A DNA stretch of 64,000 nucleotides from Ensifer canadensis (GTDB lineage: Bacteria; Pseudomonadota; Alphaproteobacteria; Rhizobiales; Rhizobiaceae): contig NZ_CP083371.1 of NCBI RefSeq assembly GCF_017488845.2, positions 1,240,001 through 1,304,000 on the forward strand. The letters run 5' to 3'. The position numbers and the translations under genes are program-made. The notes beneath the pieces are model-generated. The model saw nothing but the letters and a program-made list of their open reading frames with translations. It was not told where the DNA came from and ran no database searches. Shown here in pieces: positions 36,512-45,341 of the stretch (position 1 is the stretch's first letter; each line of letters begins with the position of its first letter).

Positions 36512-36559
36512 CTGCATAATCCCTCAAATCGACATCGATCTGAGGAGAACTTTATGCAG
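36512..36559. repeat. 48-bp nested inverted repeat upstream of ATPase gene
   Basis: CTGCATAA (36512-36519) and TTATGCAG (36552-36559) are perfect inverted arms. Inside them CCTCA (36522-36526) pairs with TGAGG (36541-36545), and TCGA faces TCGA in the centre. The structure lies 50 bp before the ATPase start. It could be an RNA stem-loop or a palindromic operator. Confidence 0.5.
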
Positions 36560-36663
36560 CAGGTTTCAAGCGCCACAGCGTCTTTAGTGCGCCATATCTG
36601 ACGCGCGGCGCTGTAGCGTAGCTGCAACCGGGACGGTGCGCCCCGGCCGCAGATATCGAGAAA

Positions 36664-36688
36664 CCCGCCCCGGTCACTTCGGAGCGGG
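36664..36688 (-). terminator. Weak terminator after sugar-binding-protein gene
   Basis: On the leftward transcript CCCGCTCC pairs with GGGGCGGG (one G-U pair), loop 9 nt, followed by TTTCTC. It begins 12 bp after the binding-protein stop codon and probably attenuates expression of the ATPase gene. Confidence 0.6.
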
Positions 36689-36700
36689 CGCTGGCTCATC

Positions 36701-38155
36701 CTATTTCTGTGGCAGGCCCATCGATGCGCGATAGGCAGCAAGCTGCTTGTCACGACCGAATTCGTCCGTCAGCTTGTTCCACTGCTCAGCGACGCTATCA
36801 AGCGCCTGTTGCGGTGTGACTTCGCCGGCAAGTGCCTTGGAAAGTTCGATTTCAAGCACTTCGGTGTAGGAGAAATAGCCCGGCAAACGCATGTCGAGCG
36901 CGATGTTCTTCGCGGTCACCGCCTCCTTCTGCGCGCCCAGGTACTCCTTGGCTTCACGCTCGGAGAAGATCTTCGACCAGAGATCGACATTGGTCGTGTG
37001 GGAGATGCGATAGGGATTGACGCCGGTACCGCCGGTGATCGCCGCCTGGCCGGAGACGGCAGGGCTCGACAGATACTGAATGTAGTTCCAGGCCGCTTCC
37101 TGCTTGGTCGACGATGCGGGTACCGCCGCCTGCCAGCCGCCGAACGCCATGAAGGAGGTCTGCACGACGTGGTCGAACTTGTCCCACTTCTTGGTCTTGT
37201 AGTTCCAGACCTCGTCCGAACCCGGCAAGGACGCCGAGCCGACATTGCCTGCCACCTTCGACTGCTTCGGGTCGGCGCCGATAACGCCGGTATCGCCCCA
37301 GCCGATCGACTCGGCAACCTGGCCGCCGGCAAACGCCGCGTTCACTTCGCCGAAAGAGAAGTTCAGGGCATTCGGCGGAGCGAGCTTCGAGGCGCGGATA
37401 TATTCCTCGAGGCCGCGGACCCAGCCGGGATTGTTGACCTGCGCATCCATCGTGTCCGGATCGAAGAACATGCCGCCTGGATTGTCGGGATGGCTGGTGT
37501 AGCCGGCAACGTGGCTGAAGAGGAACCAGAACTGCTGGCCGCCGCGGCGGAAGGCTTCGGCCGTTCCCCACAGGTTGTTGGAGGGCTGGTTGAAATATTC
37601 GGCGATGTCGAGATACTGCTTCCAGGTCTTCGGCGGCGCCAGATCGTAGCCGTATTTCGCCTTGAAGGCCTTCTGGTTGTCGGCATTCTCGAACAGGTCG
37701 ATACGATAGCTGTAAGTATGGGCGTCACCATCCATCGTCTGTGACAGGATCTTGCCGTTCCAGACCATCAACTGTTCGCGATAGACCGGTGCGATATCCT
37801 CCCAGTCGGCGCCTTTCTGCATGTCGGCGGGCATTTCCGACAGGAAATCGGTAAAGTCCGGCGCCCAAGCCGGCGCAAAGGCGATGACGTCAAAGGCATC
37901 TTCGCCCGATGTCAACGACGTAACGATTTTCGGATAGAGTTCCGACCACGGAAACTCGACCACCTTTACCTTGCCGCAGGTCTTTTCCTCCCAACCCTTG
38001 GCCGCAAGTTGCAGCGCGGACGCGATATAAGGCCCGGTCTGCGTGGTCGCCGTCAGTTCGACGCCGGAATAATCGGGGTCGCAGGCGAGTGCCGTGCCGG
38101 TGCTTGCCATGGCAAGGACACCCAGCGACGCTGATGTCAGTAGCAGTTTCCTCAT
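36701..38155 (-). CDS. ABC transporter sugar-binding protein (CUT1, family 1)
   Basis: A 484-residue periplasmic protein. Signal peptide MRKLLLTSASLGVLAMASTG, cleavage near ALACDP; a Cys follows the hydrophobic stretch, so a lipoprotein form is conceivable, though the L-A-C lipobox is imperfect. Family-1 features: LTATTQTGPYIASALQLAAK, WSELYPKIVTSLTSGEDAFD, APPKTWKQYLDIAEYFNQPS. It belongs to the operon with RbsD/FucU, PfkB kinase and DeoC, so the ligand is probably a pentose, deoxypentose or nucleoside; inference from context. Confidence 0.92.
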   Translation of the reverse strand: MRKLLLTSASLGVLAMASTGTALACDPDYSGVELTATTQTGPYIASALQLAAKGWEEKTCGKVKVVEFPWSELYPKIVTSLTSGEDAFDVIAFAPAWAPDFTDFLSEMPADMQKGADWEDIAPVYREQLMVWNGKILSQTMDGDAHTYSYRIDLFENADNQKAFKAKYGYDLAPPKTWKQYLDIAEYFNQPSNNLWGTAEAFRRGGQQFWFLFSHVAGYTSHPDNPGGMFFDPDTMDAQVNNPGWVRGLEEYIRASKLAPPNALNFSFGEVNAAFAGGQVAESIGWGDTGVIGADPKQSKVAGNVGSASLPGSDEVWNYKTKKWDKFDHVVQTSFMAFGGWQAAVPASSTKQEAAWNYIQYLSSPAVSGQAAITGGTGVNPYRISHTTNVDLWSKIFSEREAKEYLGAQKEAVTAKNIALDMRLPGYFSYTEVLEIELSKALAGEVTPQQALDSVAEQWNKLTDEFGRDKQLAAYRASMGLPQK

Positions 38156-38196
38156 TCTTTCCTCCCTTGAATGAATTCTTGCCGAAAAACAGGTCG

Positions 38197-39225
38197 TTAT
38201 TTGATCGCCCCCAGCAGCAGACCGGAGCGCATGAGCCGGCTCAACAGCCCGGCCATGACCATCATCGGAATGATCGCCACCAGCGCGGCGGCGGAGATTG
38301 CCCACCACTCGTCGCCGCGCTGGCTGTTCTGACCAGCCACGAGGATCGGCAGCGTCTGCCATCTCGAATTGGTCAGGAACAGCGCGAACAGGAACTCGTT
38401 CCAGACGAAGGCTAGCGTGATCATGAATGTCGCGATCAACCCCGGCTTCGACATCGGCAGAACGATGCCGAAGAAAATCCGCCAGGACGGAACGTTGTCG
38501 ACCATGGCCGCCTCTTCGACTTCGACTGGCAGCGCTTCGAAGAAATCGCGCATCAGCCAGATGACGATCGGCAGCGAGAAGGCGACATAGGCGAAGGTCA
38601 GGCCGATATAGCTATCGACCAGCTTGAAGCCGAGCTTGCCCATTTCGGTGTACATCAGATAGAGCGCGAAGGCGGCAACGATTGGCGGGAACATGCGCTG
38701 GCTGACGAACCAGAAGACGATGTCGTTGTTGCCGAGTTCAGGCCCCGGCAACCGGAAGCGACTTGAGAACACCGCCAGCGCCAAGGCGGCGATGAAGGCG
38801 TAGATCAGCGAGATCCCCTGCCCGAAGCCGAGCACATTGCGACCGAGCAGGAAGCCGCCGAAGGCGATGACGACGAAGATTAGGGCGGAGGCCAGCCGGA
38901 AGCGGAAGGTAAAGCGCACCAGCGCATAAGCTGCCATCGCGCCGATGCCTGTCGCGAGGATAGACGCTGAAAGGCCGATGATCGTCGAGGCCAGGAAGGT
39001 GTTGTAGAACTGGCCGCGCTGGCCGGACAGAAGTTCGCGCCAGGCCGTGAGGCTCGGCTCGAAATCGACGAAGGGCAGATAGGTCGGCCCGCCGACGACG
39101 GCGATCGGCGTCTTGAACGACGTGATCAGGACCCAATAGAGCGGGAAGAAAGTAATGGCGAGCCAGATGAGGCAACCGCCGAGCGCGGCCCAACGCCGTT
39201 TCCCCTTGAGGGTGCGCACGCTCAT
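38197..39225 (-). CDS. Sugar ABC transporter permease (MalG type)
   Basis: A 342-residue permease, longer than usual for MalG-type subunits (about 275-300) because of extra periplasmic/hydrophobic sequence around residues 120-175 (FGFGQGISLIYAFIAALALA-like). First helix ALGGCLIWLAITFFPLYWVL, coupling loop EEAAMVDNVPSWRIFFGIVL. Coupled by an ATGA overlap to the MalF-type gene. Confidence 0.92.
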   Translation of the reverse strand: MSVRTLKGKRRWAALGGCLIWLAITFFPLYWVLITSFKTPIAVVGGPTYLPFVDFEPSLTAWRELLSGQRGQFYNTFLASTIIGLSASILATGIGAMAAYALVRFTFRFRLASALIFVVIAFGGFLLGRNVLGFGQGISLIYAFIAALALAVFSSRFRLPGPELGNNDIVFWFVSQRMFPPIVAAFALYLMYTEMGKLGFKLVDSYIGLTFAYVAFSLPIVIWLMRDFFEALPVEVEEAAMVDNVPSWRIFFGIVLPMSKPGLIATFMITLAFVWNEFLFALFLTNSRWQTLPILVAGQNSQRGDEWWAISAAALVAIIPMMVMAGLLSRLMRSGLLLGAIK

Positions 39226-40100
39226 TTGTGCTTCTCCAGATACGGCTTGAGGATGGCGAGATAGACGAGGCCGATCACCGTGATGACGATCAGGAACAGA
39301 AACGACAGCGCCGAGGTGTAGCCGAGATTGAATTTCTTGAAGCCCTCCTGATAGGCAAAGAGCGTCAGCGTTTCGGTCGAGATTCCAGGCCCGCCGCCCG
39401 TCATCACGAAGACCGTGTCGATAATCTTGTAGCTTTCGATCAGCCGGATGAAGACGACAGCAACAGAGATCGGCAGCAGCATCGGAAAGGTGATGTCGCG
39501 GAACTGTTGCCAGGGTGTCGCGTTCTCCAGCGCCGCGGCCTCGTAGACGTCATCGGGCAGCGTCTGCAGCCCGGCCAGCAGCATCAGAATGACAAAAGGC
39601 GTCCATTGCCAGACCTCGACGGCGATAATCGACCCGAGCGCCCAACTCGTCTGCGTCAGGAACGGCAAATTGGGAAAACCGAGAGCACTCATCAACTCGT
39701 TGAGCGGACCCATCGTCGGATTGAGAACCTGACGGGCGATCAGCGCCACAGCAACCGGGGCCACCAGCATCGGCAATAGAAAGCTGACGCGAAAGATGCC
39801 CTCGCCCGGCACACGGGAATTAAGCGCAAGCGCGACGGAAAGGCCGATCACATATTGCAGGCCGACGGAGATGAACGCGATCAGCGTGGTCGTGCCCGCA
39901 ACATGCCAGAAGCGTGGGTTCTGTAAGAGATCCGCATAGTTGCCAAAACCGACGAAACGCGCCGGCATCGGCGGCACCAGACGCATGCTCATGAAACTGG
40001 TGGTCAGCGAATAGATCAACGGAAAGATGGAAATCACCAGGACGATGATGAGAGCCGGCCAGATGAAAAAGTGCTTGATCGGGTCGTTGCGCGTGGTCAT
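39222..40100 (-). CDS. Sugar ABC transporter permease (MalF type)
   Basis: A 292-residue CUT1 permease with six membrane segments, first helix HFFIWPALIIVLVISIFPLI. Coupling loop YEAAALENATPWQQFRDITF. Start overlaps the stop of the PfkB kinase gene by 4 bp, so kinase and transporter are made together. Confidence 0.94.
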   Translation of the reverse strand: MTTRNDPIKHFFIWPALIIVLVISIFPLIYSLTTSFMSMRLVPPMPARFVGFGNYADLLQNPRFWHVAGTTTLIAFISVGLQYVIGLSVALALNSRVPGEGIFRVSFLLPMLVAPVAVALIARQVLNPTMGPLNELMSALGFPNLPFLTQTSWALGSIIAVEVWQWTPFVILMLLAGLQTLPDDVYEAAALENATPWQQFRDITFPMLLPISVAVVFIRLIESYKIIDTVFVMTGGGPGISTETLTLFAYQEGFKKFNLGYTSALSFLFLIVITVIGLVYLAILKPYLEKHK

Positions 40101-41029
40101 GCGGCCGCCCCTCGCCCAAGTAGAGCCTCTATCTCCGCAAGGGTCGGCATGGCAGGTGCTGTGCCGCGGCGGGTAACCGAGATTCCGGCCGTCGCGCAGC
40201 CGAAGCGTGCTGCCTCAACCGGGGCCAATCCCCGCGCCAGTGCCGCCGAGAACCCGCCGACGAAGGCATCGCCCGCACCGGTCGTGTCGATAACCGCGCC
40301 GCTTGCCATCGCCGGGACGAAAACGGACTGGCTCTCACTGTGGAGAAGGACGCCCCGTTCGCCGAGAGTGATCAACGCGGACTTTGCGCCCTTCTTCAGA
40401 AGGGCGTCACCTGCCCGCCGCGCATCGTCGGCCGTGGCAAGAGCAAATCCGACCAGCGCTGCCGCTTCGGTCTCGTTCGGCACGATGTAATCGCAAAGCG
40501 GGTAGATCGCATCCGGGAAGGGTTCCGCCGGCGCCGGATTGAAGACGGTGACGACACCTGCCGCATGTGCGATTTCGAGCGCTCGCTGGGCGGCAGCCGC
40601 AGGCTGCTCCAGCTGCGTGACGAAGATGCGCGATCCTTCGATCGTTTCTCGCGCCGCCTCGACATCGTCGATACCGATCGACCCGGCCGCACCGGGATAG
40701 ACGATGATCGCGTTCTCGCCATTCTGGTCGTTGACGTAGATGAAGGCCGCACCGGTCGGAAGGTCGTCCATCTGGACGATCTTGGGTGTCACGCCTGCCT
40801 CGGCATAGGTACGAAGCGCCATCTCGCCGAAGGTATCGCGCCCGATTTTCGAGATGAAGGAAACCTGACTGCCCGCCCGCGCTGCGGCGACGGCCTGGTT
40901 CGACCCCTTGCCACCCGGCCCGACCGAAAAGCCGCTGCCGGTAATCGTTTCGCCGACAACGGGCATGCGCCGCGCCAGATAGGCCGTATCGGCCACGAAG
41001 ATCCCCAGGATCGAAACACCAACCTTCAT
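40097..41029 (-). CDS. PfkB family sugar kinase (ribokinase/deoxyribokinase-like)
   Basis: A 310-residue ribokinase-family protein. Substrate motif GGKGSNQAVAAARAG (about 38-52) and the ATP/anion-hole signature DTTGAGDAFVGGFSAAL near residue 250, where the Asp is the catalytic base. Ribokinase phosphorylates D-ribose at O5; close relatives act on 2-deoxyribose. The DeoC gene in the same operon makes deoxyribose the attractive substrate. GGGAGGCAGGA precedes the ATG. Coupled to the importer genes by an ATGA overlap. Confidence 0.92.
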   Translation of the reverse strand: MKVGVSILGIFVADTAYLARRMPVVGETITGSGFSVGPGGKGSNQAVAAARAGSQVSFISKIGRDTFGEMALRTYAEAGVTPKIVQMDDLPTGAAFIYVNDQNGENAIIVYPGAAGSIGIDDVEAARETIEGSRIFVTQLEQPAAAAQRALEIAHAAGVVTVFNPAPAEPFPDAIYPLCDYIVPNETEAAALVGFALATADDARRAGDALLKKGAKSALITLGERGVLLHSESQSVFVPAMASGAVIDTTGAGDAFVGGFSAALARGLAPVEAARFGCATAGISVTRRGTAPAMPTLAEIEALLGRGAAA

Positions 41030-41150
41030 TCCTGCCTCCCCTGGTCAGGCCGCGACGAAGGACGAAGCGGAGATCCAGCTAAATTTCACAACTTCAAGAT
41101 CTTACGACGATCAGCTCAGGCGGCTGATGCTTAGGCTAACGTATGGTCAG

Positions 41151-41606
41151 CTAGGCCGTTTCCGGTGGAATGACGCCCTTGGTGAAAAGGAAGCAGCCAT
41201 AGAAGCGCGTCTCGCCGGTGGTTATGACGCAATAGGCCTTCTTGGCTTCCTCATAAAACGCAAAGCGTTCGATGCCGTACATCGGCGCAGGCTTGCCCTC
41301 GGCGCGGTCGATTTCGGCCTGGACCTCCTGTTGCACGCCGGGAATTTCCGTCGGCGCCCCCATGATCTCCATGCGCCCGGCCGAAGGCTGCAACGGCGTG
41401 TCGAGCGGCAATACCGACAGGACCGCCTTCACGGCGCGTGCAGCAGATACGTTGTCGATCCGCAAAAGCTTGCCGAGCGTGGTCTGCCTGGCGATCGCAT
41501 CGGATGGGAAATTGGTGTCGGAGATGACCAGTGTATCACCGTGCCCCATGGAACGAAGCGCGTGCAGAACATCGGCATTGAGCGCCGGGTCCAGATTTTT
41601 CAGCAT
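41151..41606 (-). CDS. RbsD/FucU family sugar mutarotase/pyranase
   Basis: A 151-residue protein of the RbsD/FucU family, which interconverts pyranose/furanose forms or anomers so that the kinase receives the right form. MLKNLDPALNADVLHALRSM is the family N-terminus with the catalytic His in SMGHGDTLVISDTNFPS; C-terminal ETRFYGCFLFTKGV. The form of the N-terminus and the FYGCFLFTKGVI end look more like FucU than RbsD. Start at 41606 with GAGGAGGG upstream. The 121-bp gap to the kinase and 153-bp gap to the aldehyde dehydrogenase suggest an internal promoter. Confidence 0.88.
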   Translation of the reverse strand: MLKNLDPALNADVLHALRSMGHGDTLVISDTNFPSDAIARQTTLGKLLRIDNVSAARAVKAVLSVLPLDTPLQPSAGRMEIMGAPTEIPGVQQEVQAEIDRAEGKPAPMYGIERFAFYEEAKKAYCVITTGETRFYGCFLFTKGVIPPETA

Positions 41607-41699
41607 AGACAACCCTCCTCCAGACGCCCGCTCGCATGCTCCCGAGTGGCGTGAAACTGCGTGCCGCCATGTCGGCGCCACGCTCTCCCAAATCTACCA

Positions 41700-41711
41700 T
41701 GCAACGTTGCA
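41700..41711. promoter_or_regulatory. LacI-type operator-like palindrome TGCAACGTTGCA
   Basis: A perfect 12-bp palindrome with central CG, the form recognised by LacI/GalR-family repressors. It lies in the gap between the aldehyde dehydrogenase gene and the RbsD/FucU gene, 94 bp upstream of the latter's start, and may control an internal promoter for the mutarotase-kinase-importer part. No LacI-family gene is in the window. Confidence 0.45.
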
Positions 41712-41759
41712 GTCGCTGCATTCTCGAGCCGGCTCCCCCCGCCCCGAGATGGGGATCCC

Positions 41760-44153
41760 TTACTCGCCGTAAGGGATCCAGATGTTTTTGACGTCGGTGG
41801 CGCGGCGCAGATAGGCTTGTCCTTCTGCAGCCGAGCGATCGAACCAGTCGGTCGCCTTGCCATTGTCGACAAAGGTCCGCTTCAGGTTCCCTGCCGAGAG
41901 CTTTTCGACCATTGTCGAAAGCTCCTGCGTGCCGAAGGCCCAGAGCGCGTCGACGTCGTTGTGGCTTGCCAGCGTTTTTGCCAGCTCCATCGCCGAGCCC
42001 GTGACGATGTTGATGACCCCCGCCGGAACATCGGACGTCTCGAGGATCGAGTAGAAGTCCGTCGCTGCCAACGGGTGCTGTTCGCTTGGAACCGCAACGA
42101 CGCGGTTGCCGGTAGCGATCAACGGTGCCACCAGACTGATGAAGCCGAGCAGCGGCGCTTCCGTCGGGCAGACGACACCGACGACACCGATCGCTTCGGG
42201 CATGGCAAGCGCGACGCCGCGCAGCGGCGGCTGATGGACCACGCCCTCGTATTTGTCGGCCCAGGCGCCGTAGCTGAAGAGCCGAGAGATCGAAGCCTCG
42301 ACCTCTGCCTTCGCGTTGGCTGCCGAGGCGCCGGTCATCGCGACGATACGGTCTGCAAATTCATCCGCCCGGCCGCTCAGGTTTTCGGCGACGTAATAGA
42401 GGATCTGTGCACGATTATGCGACGTCGCCGACGCCCAGCCGGAGGCCGCATGCGCCGCAACGACGGCGTTGCGGATATCCTTGCGGTTGCCCTCACCGAC
42501 CTCGCCGAGCACTTTGCCCTTCGGCGAAAGGACAGGGCGCGAATAGTTGCCATCCGGGCGCGCCTGCTTGCCGCCGATGAAAAGCTTGGCCGTGCGATCG
42601 AGCGACGGCAGCGAGAAATCGCCGGACGCCTGCTTCAACACCGGTTCTGCCGGTGCTGCACGCAGCTTCCGACCGACCCAGGCCTTGGGCTTCAGATATT
42701 CGTAGCAGCCTTCGCGGCCGCCCTCGCGGCCGAAGCCGGATTCACGCTTGCCGCCAAAACCGGCCGCAGCGTCAAAGAGATTGGTGGCATTGACCCAGAC
42801 GACGCCGGCCGCAAGCTTGGCTGCGACGTTCAGCGCCAGGCCGATCGTTTCGCTCCAAACGCTTGCGGCCAGGCCGTAGCGCGAATGGTTGGCGAGCTGG
42901 ATTGCCTCCTCCGGCGTGCGGAAGGTCATCGACACGGCGACGGGTCCGAAGATTTCCTCGGTCGCGACGATCGAAGTCGGCTGCACGTTGGTGAGCAAGG
43001 TCGGCGGATAGAAGCTGCCGCCCTTCGGCAGCTCGATCTTCGGCTGGTGAAGCTTCGCGCCTTCGGCGACGCCCTTGGCGACCAGGCTCTCGATGCGCTG
43101 CAACTGCACCGGCGCAACAATCGCCGCCATATCGATCGCCTTGTCGAGCGGATGGCCGACGCGCAGGGTCTGCATGCGCCGCGTCAGGCGCTCGTAAAAG
43201 AGCGGAGCGACGCCTTCCTGCACCAGAAGTCGGGAACCGGCACAGCAGACCTGGCCCTGGTTGAACCAGATCGCGTCTACCACACCTTCAACGGCGCCAT
43301 CGATATCAGCGTCGTCAAAAACAATGAAAGGCGACTTGCCGCCGAGCTCAAGCGTCAGCGATTTGCCGGTACCAGCCGTCTTTTCGCGGATCAGGCGGCC
43401 GACCTCCGTCGAGCCGGTGAAGGCGATCTTGTCGATATCCGCATGCTCGACGATCAGCGCGCCTGTTTCGCCTTCGCCGGTCACGACGTTCAGCACGCCG
43501 GCAGGCAGTCCGGCTGCAGCGGCAAGTTCCGCGAAAAGCAAGGCCGTCAGCGGCGTGAACTCCGCCGGCTTGAGGATGACCGTGTTGCCCAGCGCCAGGG
43601 CCGGCGCGACCTTCCAGGCGAGCATCAGGAACGGAAAATTCCACGGGATGACCTGACCGACGACGCCAACCGGCACCTGATCGGCAAACTCGGTTTCCTG
43701 CAGCTGCGCCCAGCCGGCGTGGTGGTAGAAGTGGCGGGCGGCCAGCGGAATGTCGATGTCGCGCGTTTCACGGATCGGCTTGCCGTTGTCGATCGCCTCG
43801 ACCACCGCGATCAACCGCGCATGGCGCTGGATCATGCGGGCAAGGGCATAGAGGTGGCGGGCACGTGCATGGCCCGGCAGCTTGGCCCAGGACCCTTGCG
43901 CCTTTCGTGCCGCCGCGACCGCGTCGTCCACGTCCTTGGCGCTACCCAGGGCGACCTTTGCCAGAAGAGCGCCGGTTGCGGGTTCAAAGGTTTCGAAGGC
44001 CTTGCCGGAGGAAGACGCGACAAAAGCACCGTTGATGAAGTGGCCGAACTCGCCTTTGTGGCGCGCCAGCCACTGGCGAGCTTCGGTGTCGGCTTCCGGT
44101 GCGGGACCATAGGACATTTCGTCAAAATACCTTGCGACTGTCATCGGGATCAT
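41760..44153 (-). CDS. Two-domain aldehyde dehydrogenase (ALDH16-like)
   Basis: A 797-residue protein with two aldehyde dehydrogenase units. Domain 1 (about 30-500) is complete: VIPWNFPFLMLAWKVAPALA, FTGSTEVGR, catalytic Glu269 in LELGGKSPF and Cys303 in NQGQVCCAGS. Domain 2 (about 520-797) keeps the NAD-fold pattern (GVVGVVCPTEAPLLGF) but has neither the Glu nor the Cys motif, so it is degenerate. This matches the ALDH16 architecture known from some bacteria and animals. Start overlaps the deoC stop by 4 bp (ATGA); the next in-frame ATG is three codons on. It probably oxidises the acetaldehyde made by DeoC to acetate, by inference. Confidence 0.88.
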   Translation of the reverse strand: MIPMTVARYFDEMSYGPAPEADTEARQWLARHKGEFGHFINGAFVASSSGKAFETFEPATGALLAKVALGSAKDVDDAVAAARKAQGSWAKLPGHARARHLYALARMIQRHARLIAVVEAIDNGKPIRETRDIDIPLAARHFYHHAGWAQLQETEFADQVPVGVVGQVIPWNFPFLMLAWKVAPALALGNTVILKPAEFTPLTALLFAELAAAAGLPAGVLNVVTGEGETGALIVEHADIDKIAFTGSTEVGRLIREKTAGTGKSLTLELGGKSPFIVFDDADIDGAVEGVVDAIWFNQGQVCCAGSRLLVQEGVAPLFYERLTRRMQTLRVGHPLDKAIDMAAIVAPVQLQRIESLVAKGVAEGAKLHQPKIELPKGGSFYPPTLLTNVQPTSIVATEEIFGPVAVSMTFRTPEEAIQLANHSRYGLAASVWSETIGLALNVAAKLAAGVVWVNATNLFDAAAGFGGKRESGFGREGGREGCYEYLKPKAWVGRKLRAAPAEPVLKQASGDFSLPSLDRTAKLFIGGKQARPDGNYSRPVLSPKGKVLGEVGEGNRKDIRNAVVAAHAASGWASATSHNRAQILYYVAENLSGRADEFADRIVAMTGASAANAKAEVEASISRLFSYGAWADKYEGVVHQPPLRGVALAMPEAIGVVGVVCPTEAPLLGFISLVAPLIATGNRVVAVPSEQHPLAATDFYSILETSDVPAGVINIVTGSAMELAKTLASHNDVDALWAFGTQELSTMVEKLSAGNLKRTFVDNGKATDWFDRSAAEGQAYLRRATDVKNIWIPYGE

Positions 44154-45163
44154 CCAATCGGGTGTCGGTTGAGGGCCGAGTAGGCGCCGGTCACGTGATG
44201 CTCCAGCTGGCGTTCGATATCGCCGAGGAGGCTCGATGCGCCGACGCGGAAAAGGTCCGGCTCCAGCCACTCACGACCGAGTTCGTCCTTCATCAGGAAC
44301 TGGTAGTTGAGGATATCCTTGGCGGCCGAGATGCCGCCGGCCGGCTTGTAGCCCACCTTGATGCCGGTGCGTTCCTGATAGGCGCGGATCATGCGCAGCA
44401 TCACCAGCGTCACCAGAAGGGTGGCGTTGACGCCTTCCTTGCCGGTGGAGGTCTTGATGAAATCGGCGCCCGCCATCATGCAGACGAGCGAAGCGCGGGC
44501 CACATTGCGCAGCGTCTTCAGGTCGCCGGTCGCCAGGATCGCCTTGACATGCGCATCGCCGCAGGCGGCGCGGAAGTCGCGCATCTCGTCATAGAGAGCC
44601 TGCCAATTGCCGGTCAGCACATGCTCGCGGGTAATGACGATGTCGATTTCCTTGGCGCCATCGGCAACCGAAGCCTCGATCTCGCGCAGCTTGACGTCAT
44701 GCGGAATGAGGCCGGCAGGAAAACCGGTGGAGACGGCGGCAACCGGAATGCCCGAACCTTCAAGCGCGTCGACGGCGGTCGAAACGAAACGATGATAGAC
44801 GCAGACGGCGCCGGTGGTGATACCGCGACTGCCCATGCCAAGCGCATCGAGAATGTCCTGGCGAACCGGCTGGCGCGCCTTGGCACAGAGCCGCTTGACG
44901 CGTTCGGTCGTGTCGTCGCCGTTGAGCGTCGTCAGGTCGATGCAGGTCACGGCCTTCAGCAGCCAGGCGGCCTGCGCGTCCTTCTTCACCGTCCGGCGAC
45001 CAGGCAGCGTCGAGACGCGTCGTTCGGCAGCCGAAAGGTTGACACGCTGGTCGACAACCCAGCCGAGATCAAGCTCCATGCCATCGTTGCGCGGCCAGTT
45101 ATGGCCAGCGGCCACAGGTGCCACGGCTTTCGCGGCCACATTCTTCACAGCAAGGTCTTCCAA
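44150..45163 (-). CDS. deoC: Deoxyribose-phosphate aldolase
   Basis: A 337-residue DERA that splits 2-deoxyribose 5-phosphate into acetaldehyde and glyceraldehyde 3-phosphate. The Schiff-base lysine is K237 in ADFIKTSTGKEGVNA, the second lysine K273 in VGYKPAGGIS, the acid EIDIVI is near 172. It is the long form (as in human DERA), about 70 residues longer at the N-terminus than E. coli DeoC. TTG start at 45163 with GAGGAG seven bases upstream; an ATG nine codons earlier lacks a ribosome-binding site. First gene of the catabolic operon, 178 bp downstream of deoR. Confidence 0.94.
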   Translation of the reverse strand: MEDLAVKNVAAKAVAPVAAGHNWPRNDGMELDLGWVVDQRVNLSAAERRVSTLPGRRTVKKDAQAAWLLKAVTCIDLTTLNGDDTTERVKRLCAKARQPVRQDILDALGMGSRGITTGAVCVYHRFVSTAVDALEGSGIPVAAVSTGFPAGLIPHDVKLREIEASVADGAKEIDIVITREHVLTGNWQALYDEMRDFRAACGDAHVKAILATGDLKTLRNVARASLVCMMAGADFIKTSTGKEGVNATLLVTLVMLRMIRAYQERTGIKVGYKPAGGISAAKDILNYQFLMKDELGREWLEPDLFRVGASSLLGDIERQLEHHVTGAYSALNRHPIG

Positions 45164-45236
45164 GCGATTGCTCCTCGAACTCCCTGACATCGCGGCACGA
45201 TAGCACGGCTGTTACCCGTGTCGGCGGCGATTCTCA

Positions 45237-45266
45237 TTTTGTTATTTTTCTATCGTATTTTTGTTA
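45237..45266. promoter_or_regulatory. Candidate DeoR operator, direct repeat TTTTGTTA
   Basis: TTTTGTTA occurs at 45237-45244 and again at 45259-45266, 22 bp apart, within the AT-rich gap between deoR and deoC. DeoR-family repressors commonly bind tandem repeats near the promoters of sugar operons. Seen in sequence; binding is inferred. Confidence 0.45.
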
Positions 45267-45341
45267 GCATTCCACCAGAAACGCGACGTGTCAAGCGACC
45301 TATCGCGTTTCGGTGAAATGCTGCCATTTTTTGGCGAGGTC

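Noticed and set aside
41661..44183. An 840-codon open frame antisense to the aldehyde dehydrogenase gene.
   Set aside because: It mirrors the codon pattern of the GC-rich gene on the other strand, has low-complexity Arg/Asp/Gly-rich sequence and no recognisable domain.
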